A stretch of 64,000 nt of DNA, from contig CALXHQ010000008.1 in assembly GCA_944388145.1 (NCBI GenBank), positions 1-64,000 on the forward strand, in the 5' to 3' direction. Numbering within the stretch: position 1 is the stretch's first letter; every line of letters starts with the position of its first letter. Both the position numbers and the translations under genes were made by a program. Positions 18,294 to 27,362 of this stretch are shown here, piece after piece. This DNA comes from an uncultured Gemmiger sp. (lineage in GTDB: Bacteria > Bacillota > Clostridia > Oscillospirales > Ruminococcaceae). The notes beneath the pieces are model-generated. The model saw only the letters and a program-made list of their open reading frames with translations, was not told the DNA's origin and ran no database searches.

Positions 18294-18800
18294 ATGCGCA
18301 AGGTGATCCGCATCCTGTCCACCATCCTGGTGGCGGTGGGCATTGTTTTCCTTTTGCTGTACGCTGTGATGGGCGCCGGCAATAAGACCGCTGTGCTGGA
18401 CCGGCCCAGCTATTTTCAGGTACAAAACTATTGGTTCATCTTTCTGGCCGGCGCCATCGGCCTGATTTTTGACGAGCTGGCCAGCTTTTTCAGCTGGTTC
18501 CGCGCGCTGGATATTCCCCGGGACGCCCTGCTGAACCCGGTGAGCGCAGACAAAAAGCAGATCCATACCTGGGTCAGCGGCACCGGGCTGGACACCGTCG
18601 GCACCACCGGCCGGGGTGGTGCGCCGGTGAACGGCCGCACCGAGATTGTGGACACGCCCGCCGCCACTGTGGGCACCGCCGTGGGCACTGCCCCGCAGCG
18701 GGCCTGGCCGGGTGAACCGGGCAACCCGCCCGCCGGCGCCCCGGCCCCCCAGGGCCGCCCGCCGCAAGCCACCGAGGTACTGCCCGATAGGAGGGATTGA
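18294..18800 (+). CDS. Small two-TM membrane protein with disordered Pro/Gly tail
   Basis: The protein is 168 aa. Two hydrophobic helices lie at about 8-28 and 47-65, and the last 90 residues are rich in Gly, Pro, Ala and Thr and probably unstructured. No family recognised. It sits between the vWA protein and the LRR lipoprotein, with gaps of 6 nt and 1 nt, so it is very likely translated with them. It is a candidate small subunit of the membrane complex and may stand in for a missing EssA-like component. Confidence 0.65.
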   Translation: MRKVIRILSTILVAVGIVFLLLYAVMGAGNKTAVLDRPSYFQVQNYWFIFLAGAIGLIFDELASFFSWFRALDIPRDALLNPVSADKKQIHTWVSGTGLDTVGTTGRGGAPVNGRTEIVDTPAATVGTAVGTAPQRAWPGEPGNPPAGAPAPQGRPPQATEVLPDRRD

Positions 18801-18801
18801 G

Positions 18802-20283
18802 ATGCTGAAACACCTGTTGCCGCTTTGCCTGGCGGCCGGCCTGCTGCTGAGCGGCTGCGGCGCGGCCCGGGGGGCGGATGTCAGCGGTCTGATGGACGAG
18901 GGCCGGAGTCTGTATGAGTCCGGCAATTATGCCGACAGCCTGGAGCAGTACCTGACCGCCATGGAGCAAAACCCCAAGGACATGGACGCCCGCATGGGTG
19001 CCGCCAGCTGTCAGATCGCCCTGGGCCGCTATGCCATGGCCCGCACCACACTGGACAGCGCCGCCGAGGTGGACCCTGCCGACGAGATGCTCTACCAGAT
19101 GTACCTCTACCTCGGCCAGGTCACCGGCGACTTTGGCCCTGCCCGTGCCGCGGCGGAACTGGCAGCCCAGTACAACCCGGACTACTGCCGGGACAATATG
19201 CCCGCGGCGCCCGAGTTCTCGATGGAGAGCGGCAGCTACACCGCCCCCCAGACGCTGGAGCTGACCTGCTCCGACCCGGACGCCCAGATCTATTACCAGA
19301 TCCAGCGCAGCGAGGACGGCATTTTCAGCGGCGCCATGCCCTACACCCGGTCGCTGCCGCTGGTGCTGGGGGAGACGCAGGTCTCGGCTTTCACAGTGAA
19401 GGATGGCGCGGCCAGCCCCTCGGTTACGCTGACCTGCTCCTGTGAGTACGCGCCCACCCCGGCCGTCTTTCTTGACCCGGTGGTGGAGGAGAATGTTTGC
19501 GCCCTGCTGGACAACGACGACCCCACCGATGCCGACCTGATCGGGGTGACTTCGCTGAGCCTGTCCGCCTACGACGAGGAGGGACAGGTCAGCACCCTGG
19601 CCGACCTGAACCAGCTGCCCATGCTGCAGTCCCTGAGCCTGTACGACCAGACCAAACTGAACGACTATTCGGCGCTGGCCGCCTGCCCTTTGCTCAGCCA
19701 GCTGACGCTGTATTCGAGCAACTTGGGCAGCCTGGACCTGGTGCAGAACTGCCCCGGCGTGCAGTCGCTGCAGGTGCCCTACAATTCCATCACGGACCTG
19801 AGCCCGGTGACCGGTCTGACCAACCTGACCACGCTGGACATCCGCCTCAACCCCATCGCGGACATGACCCCTCTCACCCAGCTGACCGATCTCAACACCC
19901 TGGGGCTGGACAGCAGCCAGCTGACTGCCCTGCCGGACCTGAGCTTCCTTTCCGACCTGAAAAGCCTTACGCTGCAAGGCTGGGACGGCGCTGACCTCAG
20001 CCGCCTGTCGGCGCTGAGCAGCCTGACCTCGCTGAGCATCGGCTTCCCGTATTCTTACAGCTACGACAACCCGCCGACTTTGAACGACCTGAGCTTCCTG
20101 GCTTCGATGCCGGACCTGAACTATCTGTCGCTGGTGGGGGTCAGCGATCCGGCGGTGCTTGGTCAGATCTCCCAGTGCACCAACCTGACCACGCTGTACC
20201 TGTACAACTGCCCGGCCACCGGGGACGCTGCCGCCCTGCAGGCGTTGCAGCAGGCGCTGCCCAACTGTGCCATCTACTGGTAA
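18802..20283 (+). CDS. TPR / chitobiase-C-like / LRR lipoprotein
   Basis: The protein is 493 aa from ATG 18802 (GGAGGG upstream); a longer frame starting inside the previous gene is rejected because a clean lipoprotein signal begins here. The lipobox L-L-S-G-C places Cys at about residue 17. A TPR-like segment follows (about 28-110), then a CHB_HEX_C-like beta-domain (Y-Y-Q-I-Q-R-S-E-D-G, about 130-215) and an LRR array (about 260-490) with L-T-N-L-T-T-L-D-I-R-L-N-P-I-A-D type units. It is a paralogue of the 14707 protein by architecture and by the shared P-A-A-P-x-F lead-in to the beta-domain. It is likely tethered to the outer face of the membrane beside the secretion apparatus. Confidence 0.8.
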   Translation: MLKHLLPLCLAAGLLLSGCGAARGADVSGLMDEGRSLYESGNYADSLEQYLTAMEQNPKDMDARMGAASCQIALGRYAMARTTLDSAAEVDPADEMLYQMYLYLGQVTGDFGPARAAAELAAQYNPDYCRDNMPAAPEFSMESGSYTAPQTLELTCSDPDAQIYYQIQRSEDGIFSGAMPYTRSLPLVLGETQVSAFTVKDGAASPSVTLTCSCEYAPTPAVFLDPVVEENVCALLDNDDPTDADLIGVTSLSLSAYDEEGQVSTLADLNQLPMLQSLSLYDQTKLNDYSALAACPLLSQLTLYSSNLGSLDLVQNCPGVQSLQVPYNSITDLSPVTGLTNLTTLDIRLNPIADMTPLTQLTDLNTLGLDSSQLTALPDLSFLSDLKSLTLQGWDGADLSRLSALSSLTSLSIGFPYSYSYDNPPTLNDLSFLASMPDLNYLSLVGVSDPAVLGQISQCTNLTTLYLYNCPATGDAAALQALQQALPNCAIYW

Positions 20284-20331
20284 CTGTGCGATAGAACAAG
20301 AAATTTACACGCAACGCGGAGGAGGCACCCC

Positions 20332-20889
20332 ATGAAATGGTATCTGATCGCGGCCATGGTGGCGGCGGGACTTGTGGTCCTGGCCGGCATTGCGGCGCTG
20401 GTGGTGGTGCTGATCCGCCGCCGCAGCCGCCGCAAAACACTGGCCGACCAGCTCAGCTGCAAACTGCGGGAGGAAGCCCTGGACCGCGCCCTGGCCAACA
20501 GCCGGGGCGCCTCCGGTATCCACGGCGACCCTGCCCCGGTGGAGGTGCGCTTCAACCTCACCGCCGACCGCCGGGGCGCCGGGGCGCTGGTGCGCCTGAC
20601 CGAGCACAACCTGACCGCCACCCGGGTCTACCTGGTGGACCGGGGCCAGCGGCTGTTTTTGGGCGTGAAGGACGGCCGCGCCGTGGTGCGCCGGGATTAC
20701 GACGCCCACAGCGGCGTCTTGTGTGAGCTGTACGCCCGGCAGGACGGGCAGTGCCTGCGCAGCCTGGCCCCCGGCGTTCAGCTGCAGCGGGGCCGGACCG
20801 TGGCGGCGGTGGGCGCCGACGGCCAGCCGCTGGCCACCGGCGACGAGATCCTGCTGCCGGATACCGCTTTCCATGTGGAACTGATCTGA
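20332..20889 (+). CDS. Single-TM protein of unknown family next to essC
   Basis: The protein is 185 aa from ATG 20332 with GGAGG upstream. One N-terminal TM (about 5-28) is followed by R-R-R-S-R-R-K, suggesting a cytoplasmic C-terminal part. Residues about 65-185 are beta-rich and end in G-D-E-I-L-L-P-D-T-A-F, which could be an FHA-like or ubiquitin-like fold, but I cannot name it. It is 26 nt upstream of essC, so it is a good candidate for a conserved membrane partner of the ATPase. Function not assigned. Confidence 0.6.
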   Translation: MKWYLIAAMVAAGLVVLAGIAALVVVLIRRRSRRKTLADQLSCKLREEALDRALANSRGASGIHGDPAPVEVRFNLTADRRGAGALVRLTEHNLTATRVYLVDRGQRLFLGVKDGRAVVRRDYDAHSGVLCELYARQDGQCLRSLAPGVQLQRGRTVAAVGADGQPLATGDEILLPDTAFHVELI

Positions 20890-20915
20890 CCCGGCAGGGG
20901 GAGGGAAAAACGCCC

Positions 20916-23900
20916 ATGATGAGTATTGTACTGTCCATTTACAGCGAGAATGCCTACAAGGAGTTTGTGCTGCCGGCTGCCAGCAACACCCGCACCACCC
21001 TGGTGGTCCGGCGGGATGTGTTCGGCCTTGGGGAGGATTTGGAACTTGGCCTGGAAAACGAGGACGGCGCCTGGTATTTTGACGCCGGCAGCACCCCGGG
21101 CCTGGTGGACCCGCAAAACCGCCCCCGGCCCATTCTGTGCAACGGCGACCACTATCTGTACCAGCCGGAGGGGCGCACCCTGCTGTTTTTGATGATCACG
21201 GTGACCGGGCAGCGGTTCCAAAGCTTTCCCCGCTACCGCCTGATCCGCGACAGTGTGCTGGTGGGCTCGGACCCGGACTGCGGCCTGTGCTATACCTTTG
21301 AGAGCGGCGGCGCCCAGTACCTCTCCCGCCACCATGCCCGCATCGAGCGCAGGGGCTCCGGCCTGGTACTGACCGATACCAGCAAAAACGGCGTATTTGT
21401 CAACGATGTCCGCGTGCGGGAGCCGGTGCCGCTGCAGTTTGGCGACCGCATCGACATCTGGGGGCTGAACATTGTGGCGCTGGGCCAGGTGCTGGCGGTG
21501 CGCAGCAACGAGCGGCTGCGCATCGACCCTGCCCAGCTGGCTTCCGGCGACCTGCCGGTGCAGCAGCTGACCGAACCCCAGGGGGAAAAGCAGCGCTACC
21601 ACCGCAGCCCCCGGCGCATTGCCCGCCTGGCCGGCGGCGCGGTGGCCATCGAGCCGCCCCCGCCCCCTGAGCAGGAGCGCCGTGCCCCGCTGTTGATGAC
21701 CATCGGCCCTGCCCTGACCATGACCCTGCCCATGCTGGCGGGCAGCGGCGTTGCACTGCTGGGGGCCTCCACCGGCGGCGCCTATATGTACACCGGCATC
21801 GTCACGGCGGGGCTGTCGGCGGTGATCGGCGCGGTGTGGGCGCTGGTCAATATGCGCTACGGCCGCAAAACCCGGCGGGAAAACGAGGCCCGCCGCTTCA
21901 ACGCTTACAGCGAGTACCTGATCCGCACCGCGGCCCGCATCCGCGAGGATTATGAGGAAAACACCCGTCTGATGCTCAAAACCTATCCGTCGGCCCGGCA
22001 GTGTCTGGCCGACGGCTGCAAGGGCCAGCATCTGTGGGAACGCAATCCCCACCACGAGGATTTCCTCAGCTTCCGGCTGGGGCTGGGCGATGTGCCCTTT
22101 CAGGAGGAGATCCAGATCCCGGGGGACAAGTTTGAGCTGTACCCCGACAACCTGCGGGACAAACCCCGCCTGATCCGGGACAATTTCCGGACGCTGCGCC
22201 AGGTGCCGGTCTGTGTGGACCTGCGCCGGGAGCGGATGGTCGGCCTGGTGGGCGGCCCGGACCGGAGCGGCGCCCGGGGAATTTTGTACAACCTGGTGGC
22301 CCAGATCGCGGTGCAGAACTGTTACACCGACGTCAAACTGGCCTTCCTCTACCAGGAGGATCAGGGTGACGATACCGAAAAGTGGGCCTGGTGCCACTGG
22401 CTGCCCCATGTCTGGTCCGAAAGCCGCAAAACCCGCTATCTGGCGGCCAATCGCAGCGAGGCCAGCGATGTGCTGTATGAGCTGGCTGCCGTGCTGCGTA
22501 CCCGCAGCGAGCAGGCAAGTGCCAACAACGGCAGCACCCTGTTCCGCCCCTGGTACATTGTGGTGCTGGAGGATGCCTCGGTGCTGGAAAACGAGCCCAT
22601 CGCCCGGTATCTGCTGGACCCCGGGGTCAACTTGGGTGTGACCACCCTCTTTCTGGCCGACGACGCCGAGCAGCTGCCCAACGCCTGCGACTGTATCATC
22701 CGCAACGACGCCGCCTACGCGGGCATTTACCACGCCCGTGCCGCCGATATGGAGTCCGGCCGGCTGCAGCTGGAAACCGCCGATGCCCGCAGCCTGGAGC
22801 AGCTGGCCCGGCACCTGTCCGACATCGAAGTCAACGAGATCGAGGTGGGCGGCGAGATCCCCAACTCCATCACCTTCTTTGAGATGTACGGCGTGGCCAG
22901 GCCGGAGGAGCTCAACGCCCCCGAGCGCTGGAAGCATGACCGCACCTACGAGAATATGCGTGCCCTGATCGGCCAGAAGGCGGGCGGCCAGCCCTGCTAC
23001 CTGGACGTGCACGAAAAGTACCACGGCCCCCACGGCCTGGTGGCCGGCACCACCGGCTCGGGCAAGTCGGAAACATTGCAGACCTACATCCTGTCCCTGG
23101 CGCTGAACTTCAGCCCCTACGATGTGGGACTGTTCATCATCGACTACAAGGGCGGCGGCATGGCCAACCTGTTCGCCGGGCTGCCCCATATGCTGGGGTC
23201 CATCTCCAACCTGTCCGGCCGGCAGATCCAGCGGGCAATGGTTTCCATCAAGAGCGAAAACCTGCGCCGCCAGCGCATCTTCAACGAGAACGGCGTCAAC
23301 AACATCAACCTCTACACCACCCTCTACAAAAACGGCGAGGCCACCCAGCCGGTGCCCCACCTGTTTATTATCATTGACGAGTTCGCCGAACTCAAGCGGG
23401 AACAGCCCGATTTCATGCGGGAACTGATCAGCGTGGCCCAGGTGGGCCGAAGCCTGGGCGTGCATCTGATCCTGGCCACCCAGAAGCCCAGCGGAACGGT
23501 GGACGACAATATCTGGTCCAACGCCAAGTTCCGCCTCTGCCTGCGGGTGCAGGACCGGCAGGACAGCATGGATATGCTCCACCGTCCCGACGCCGCCTAC
23601 CTGACCCAGGCCGGCCGCGGCTTTTTGCAGGTGGGCAGCGACGAGGTGTTTGAGCAGTTCCAGTCCGGCTGGAGCGGCGCCGTCTACGACGAGGCCACCG
23701 CCGGCACCAAGCAGGTGCTGGCCAAAATGCTGACAAACCCCGGCAAAACGGCGCTGGCCGGCAGCTACATCAAGCGCCGCCAGAAGGAGAGCATCCACGC
23801 CGCCTGGCTGGGCGACCTGGCCCGGTTGGCCGGGCAGGTACTGGACGAATATCCCGGTCAGGACGCCGACCAGCAGGACGCCCGCACCCGGCGGCTGTAC

Positions 23901-25871
23901 GACCTTTTGGCCGAGAATCGGATCGACTGCCCCCAGGGCGAAAGCAATACCCGGGCGCTGCACACCCTGCTGGAACTGTGTGCCCAGGCCCGGCAGGCGG
24001 AGATCCCCGCCGAGCGGCTGGGCCGCTGGATGGCCGAACAGCAGGCCGCCCGCAACCTGAAACTGCCGGAAAAAAAGGAGCGCACCCAGCTGGATGCGAT
24101 GGTGGGCTACCTGGCGGACACCGCCCGGCAGCTGGGCTACCAGCCGCTGCCGCCGCTGTGGCTGGAGCCGCTGCCCGCTGAGCTGACGCTGGACCAGCTG
24201 GACGGCTGGCAGCAGCAGTGCTTTGACGGCCGCTGGCCCCAGCACGCCGCCCGGTGGGAGCTGGCCGCCCTGATCGGCCTGGCCGACGACCCCCAGAACC
24301 AGAGCCAGCAGCCGGTGGGCATCAACTTTACCGCCGGCGGCCACTATGCGCTGCTGGGCGCCGCATCCTCCGGCAAGAGCACCTTTGTGCAGACGCTGCT
24401 CTACTCGCTGATCCAGCGGTTTACGCCGGATTATCTCAACATCTATGTGCTGGACTTTTCCAGCCGCATGACCCAGCCCCTGGCCGGCGCGCCTCAGGTG
24501 GGCGGCATCCTGTTTGAGGACGACCTGCCCCGGGTGGGCAAGCTGTTCTACCTGATGCGCACCCTGCTGGCCGAGCGCAAGCAGCTGTTCCAGGGCGGCG
24601 ACTACCAGCAGTATGTGCTGACCAACGGTGTGACTTGCCCGGCAGTGCTGCTGGTGGTGGACAACATCGCCAATTTCCGGGAAAAGACCCAGGAAGCTTT
24701 TGATGATGAGCTGATCCGTCTGGCCCGGGAGGGTGCCAGCTACGGCATCTACCTGTTTATCACCGGCGGCGGCTTTTCCATCAGCGAGATCCCCAGCCGT
24801 TTGGCCGATCAGCTGCGGTCCAGCATCTGCCTGGAACTGTCCGACATCTACCAGTATGCCGACGCGCTGCGGGTGCCCCAGCCCCGCACCCTGCCCGAGC
24901 AGGGGGTGCATGGCCGCGGCCTGACCGTGGTGGACGGCACCGTGCTGGAGTACCAGACCGCCCTGGCTCTGCCCGCGGCGGACAGCTATGCCCGCGGCGA
25001 GCAGATTGCCGCCTGCTGCGCCCGCATGGCCGCAGCCTGGCAGGGCAAGCCCGCCCGGCCCGTCCCCTTCATCCCGGAAAAGCCCCAGTGGCAGGACCTG
25101 ATGGAACGCCCCGAGACCGCCGCCCTGCTGGCCGACGACCGGCACCTGCCCATCGGCTTCGACGCCGAGACGGCGGGCATTTACAGCATCGATCTGCGGT
25201 ATACCTACTGCTATACTGTCTCCGGCCGGGCCCGCAGCGGCAAGACCAACCTGCTGCGCCTGTTTTTGCGCATGGGCCATGCCCGCGGCATGCGGCTGAG
25301 CGTGCTGGAACCGGACGGCACCTCGCTGTTGGGGGAGGCTACCCAGCTGGGGGCCGATTACTGCCGCACGCTGGATGAGCTGTACCAGTTCCTGATGGAG
25401 CTGGGCAACACCTTCCGCAGCCGTCACGCCATCCAGCGGGAGCTGACCGCCAAAGGCATCGAGGAGGACGATGTCTACGCCCGTATGTGCCAGGAACCCG
25501 CCTGGCTGGTGGTGGTGGCCGACCTGGCCGCCTTCACTGAGCGGGTCACCCAGGCCGACGCAGTGGAAAAAAATATGCCCCGCGCGCTGGAAAACCTGAT
25601 CGGCAAGGGCTTTTTGCACAACATCTATTTTGTGGGCGCCCTGGACCAGAACGACCGGATGCGGGTGGCCGGCACCCCGGTGTTTGAGGAGTTCGTCAAG
25701 GACGGCAACGGCATCCACCTGGGCGGCAATGTGTCGGCCCAGCAGCTGTTCGAGTTCACCGGCATGCCCTTTGCGCTGCAAGGCAAGCCGGAAAAGCCCG
25801 GCGTCGGCCTGGTGCCGCCCCGGGACGGCGAGCCCTACCGCCGTGTCATCCTGCCGCAGGTAAGGGGGTGA
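20916..25871 (+). CDS. essC: EssC-type FtsK/SpoIIIE ATPase of a type VIIb secretion system
   Basis: The protein is 1651 aa from ATG 20916 (GGGGGAGGG upstream), close to the usual EssC length. An FHA domain at about 105-190 has S-R-H-H-A-R and N-G-V-F-V-N motifs. Two TM helices lie at about 258-310. Three FtsK-like ATPase domains follow with Walker A lysines at 717 (G-T-T-G-S-G-K-S), 1154 (G-A-A-S-S-G-K-S) and 1443 (G-R-A-R-S-G-K-T). The first domain also has the Walker B-like I-I-I-D-E-F and is best conserved. EssC is the motor that recruits WXG100-type substrates and drives export. Its N-terminal FHA offers a docking site for phosphothreonine made by the two kinases of the locus. This is the anchor for calling the region a T7SS. 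Confidence 0.95.
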   Translation: MMSIVLSIYSENAYKEFVLPAASNTRTTLVVRRDVFGLGEDLELGLENEDGAWYFDAGSTPGLVDPQNRPRPILCNGDHYLYQPEGRTLLFLMITVTGQRFQSFPRYRLIRDSVLVGSDPDCGLCYTFESGGAQYLSRHHARIERRGSGLVLTDTSKNGVFVNDVRVREPVPLQFGDRIDIWGLNIVALGQVLAVRSNERLRIDPAQLASGDLPVQQLTEPQGEKQRYHRSPRRIARLAGGAVAIEPPPPPEQERRAPLLMTIGPALTMTLPMLAGSGVALLGASTGGAYMYTGIVTAGLSAVIGAVWALVNMRYGRKTRRENEARRFNAYSEYLIRTAARIREDYEENTRLMLKTYPSARQCLADGCKGQHLWERNPHHEDFLSFRLGLGDVPFQEEIQIPGDKFELYPDNLRDKPRLIRDNFRTLRQVPVCVDLRRERMVGLVGGPDRSGARGILYNLVAQIAVQNCYTDVKLAFLYQEDQGDDTEKWAWCHWLPHVWSESRKTRYLAANRSEASDVLYELAAVLRTRSEQASANNGSTLFRPWYIVVLEDASVLENEPIARYLLDPGVNLGVTTLFLADDAEQLPNACDCIIRNDAAYAGIYHARAADMESGRLQLETADARSLEQLARHLSDIEVNEIEVGGEIPNSITFFEMYGVARPEELNAPERWKHDRTYENMRALIGQKAGGQPCYLDVHEKYHGPHGLVAGTTGSGKSETLQTYILSLALNFSPYDVGLFIIDYKGGGMANLFAGLPHMLGSISNLSGRQIQRAMVSIKSENLRRQRIFNENGVNNINLYTTLYKNGEATQPVPHLFIIIDEFAELKREQPDFMRELISVAQVGRSLGVHLILATQKPSGTVDDNIWSNAKFRLCLRVQDRQDSMDMLHRPDAAYLTQAGRGFLQVGSDEVFEQFQSGWSGAVYDEATAGTKQVLAKMLTNPGKTALAGSYIKRRQKESIHAAWLGDLARLAGQVLDEYPGQDADQQDARTRRLYDLLAENRIDCPQGESNTRALHTLLELCAQARQAEIPAERLGRWMAEQQAARNLKLPEKKERTQLDAMVGYLADTARQLGYQPLPPLWLEPLPAELTLDQLDGWQQQCFDGRWPQHAARWELAALIGLADDPQNQSQQPVGINFTAGGHYALLGAASSGKSTFVQTLLYSLIQRFTPDYLNIYVLDFSSRMTQPLAGAPQVGGILFEDDLPRVGKLFYLMRTLLAERKQLFQGGDYQQYVLTNGVTCPAVLLVVDNIANFREKTQEAFDDELIRLAREGASYGIYLFITGGGFSISEIPSRLADQLRSSICLELSDIYQYADALRVPQPRTLPEQGVHGRGLTVVDGTVLEYQTALALPAADSYARGEQIAACCARMAAAWQGKPARPVPFIPEKPQWQDLMERPETAALLADDRHLPIGFDAETAGIYSIDLRYTYCYTVSGRARSGKTNLLRLFLRMGHARGMRLSVLEPDGTSLLGEATQLGADYCRTLDELYQFLMELGNTFRSRHAIQRELTAKGIEEDDVYARMCQEPAWLVVVADLAAFTERVTQADAVEKNMPRALENLIGKGFLHNIYFVGALDQNDRMRVAGTPVFEEFVKDGNGIHLGGNVSAQQLFEFTGMPFALQGKPEKPGVGLVPPRDGEPYRRVILPQVRG

Positions 25872-25878
25872 GCCCGCC

Positions 25879-26589
25879 GTGCAGCGTCTGATCCTGTACA
25901 CCCCCCTGCCGGAGGAAAGCCGCCTGCTGCAAAAGGCCCTGCGCAGCCGCATGGCCCGCCAGAGCGACGAGGAGCTGGAGTACCTGGCCTTCACCGATGC
26001 GGACACCGCCGCGCAGGAGCTGCAGCACAACGGCGCCGCGCTGATCGGCTGGGACGTGAGCACTGAGCCCGCCCGCCGCGCGCTGGTACCCGCCCGTGCC
26101 GCCTGCCGGGACGCCTTTCTGCTGGCCATCGCTGAGCAGAACACCTCACCGCTGCTCTTTCTCAACCCGGGCATCGGTCCCAACTCGCTGGTGCTGCGCC
26201 CGGTGGAAAAGGGCGAGGCCGAGCGCGCCGCCGCCGAGATGGCCGCCCGGCTGTTCCAGCAGGCGGTGGACAGCCGGCTGAGCTTTACTATCCATACCCG
26301 CGAGGGCAGCCAGAACATCCCGTACAGCAATATCTGCTATTTTGAGGCCCGGGGCCGCAAGCTCTACCTGCGCCTGCCCGGCGAGGAGATCGGCTTTGCA
26401 GGCACCCTGGAACAGCTGGAAGGGGAGCTGCCCGCCAACTTCCGCCGCACCCACCGCAGCTTTATCGTCAACACCGACAAGATCGAGCAGGTGCTGCTGA
26501 CCGAGAACACCATCCTGCTGTGGAACGGCATGAGCGTGCCGCTCTCCCGCAGTTACAAGAAAGAGATCAAGGAGCTTTGCCATGGATAA
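25879..26589 (+). CDS. LytTR-family regulator with atypical receiver-like domain
   Basis: The protein is 236 aa from GTG 25879, 7 nt after essC. The C-terminal 100 residues form a LytTR DNA-binding domain: I-P-Y-S-N-I-C-Y-F-E-A-R-G-R-K-L-Y, then F-R-R-T-H-R-S-F-I-V-N and a final basic strand. The N-terminal half has the alternating strand/helix pattern of a response-regulator receiver but not a standard active site. A single Asp in G-W-D-V-S could occupy the phosphorylation position, and no adjacent histidine kinase gene is present. It may respond to the Ser/Thr kinases or to protein binding and control this operon; that is inference. Its stop overlaps the next gene's start by 8 nt. Confidence 0.8.
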   Translation: MQRLILYTPLPEESRLLQKALRSRMARQSDEELEYLAFTDADTAAQELQHNGAALIGWDVSTEPARRALVPARAACRDAFLLAIAEQNTSPLLFLNPGIGPNSLVLRPVEKGEAERAAAEMAARLFQQAVDSRLSFTIHTREGSQNIPYSNICYFEARGRKLYLRLPGEEIGFAGTLEQLEGELPANFRRTHRSFIVNTDKIEQVLLTENTILLWNGMSVPLSRSYKKEIKELCHG

Positions 26590-27283
26590 GCCGGAGCATG
26601 CCTATCTGCTGGACGGCCGGCAGCTGCTGTTTCTGCTCTCGCTGGCAGACAGCCGCCCGGCGGTGGTTTTTCCCCTGGCAGACCCGGCCCGCGTCACCAA
26701 ACTCCAGTGGGAGCAGCTGGTCATGGGCCTGTGCCAGGCGGGGCTTTTGCAGCTTACCCCCGACGGGGTGGCCATGCGCCCTGACCTGGACGGGCTGATC
26801 CGCGCCATGAAGGATGCGGACAATGTCTATCTGGCCTGCTGCCGGGACGCCGAATGCAAGGTGCAGGCGCTTTACACCGGCGGCGCCCAAAACGTGCTGC
26901 TGCAGGCCGGGACTGGGGGCTTCCGGCTGCTGCCCTGGCCGGACACGGCGGGGGACTGGCTGCAAAACGCCCTGGGCCTGCCCCGCCGGGTGCCCGACCG
27001 CCCGCCGGCCGGCCCCCACACCCCGGAGCAGCTGGCGCCCGACCTGCCCGACCTGCGCCCCGGCTTTGGGGACCCCGTCACCGACTGGGGCCCGCTGCAG
27101 CCCGCCCGCACCATCCTGGACCGCTACCACGCCGGCCAGCCGGACTGCCGGCTGGTGTGGTGGCAGGGCGCGTTGGGCTGCGCCCTGCTGCGCCAGACCC
27201 CCCAGGGGGCCGAGCTGCTGCCCGACAGCCTGGCGCTGCGCCGGACTATTCGGGAACATCTGGACAACGGCGCGGTACCATAA
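26582..27283 (+). CDS. Unknown cytoplasmic protein within the T7SS core
   Basis: The protein is 233 aa. ATG 26582 overlaps the stop of the LytTR gene, showing translational coupling. It has no TM or signal. The N-terminal part (V-F-P-L-A-D-P-A-R-V-T-K-L-Q-W-E-Q-L) followed by a mixed alpha/beta region loosely recalls the layout of ESX-specific chaperones of the EspG type, but similarity by eye is weak and I do not assign it. The position between essC-LytTR and the EsaB-like gene favours a chaperone or adaptor for substrates. Codon use matches its neighbours. Confidence 0.6.
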   Translation: MDKPEHAYLLDGRQLLFLLSLADSRPAVVFPLADPARVTKLQWEQLVMGLCQAGLLQLTPDGVAMRPDLDGLIRAMKDADNVYLACCRDAECKVQALYTGGAQNVLLQAGTGGFRLLPWPDTAGDWLQNALGLPRRVPDRPPAGPHTPEQLAPDLPDLRPGFGDPVTDWGPLQPARTILDRYHAGQPDCRLVWWQGALGCALLRQTPQGAELLPDSLALRRTIREHLDNGAVP

Positions 27284-27311
27284 AAGGCAAAAGCCGCAAA
27301 ATTCAGCCTGA

Positions 27312-27344
27312 CAGGCGGCAGCCGACGGCTTCCGCTGCCGCCTG
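27312..27344 (+). promoter_or_regulatory. Hairpin upstream of the EsaB-like gene
   Basis: CAGGCGGCAG at 27312-27321 and CTGCCGCCTG at 27335-27344 form a perfect 10-bp stem with a 13-nt loop. It ends 6 nt before the AAAGGAG site of the next gene and lacks a U-tract, so it is more likely an mRNA stability or processing element than a terminator. Confidence 0.5.
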
Positions 27345-27362
27345 CATGAAAGGAGCACGCCC

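Noticed and set aside
20778-26330. Very long open frame (about 1850 codons) on the minus strand opposite essC
   Set aside because: It mirrors essC codon structure in GC-rich DNA, has low-complexity His/Gln/Gly/Leu composition, no domains and no ribosome site.
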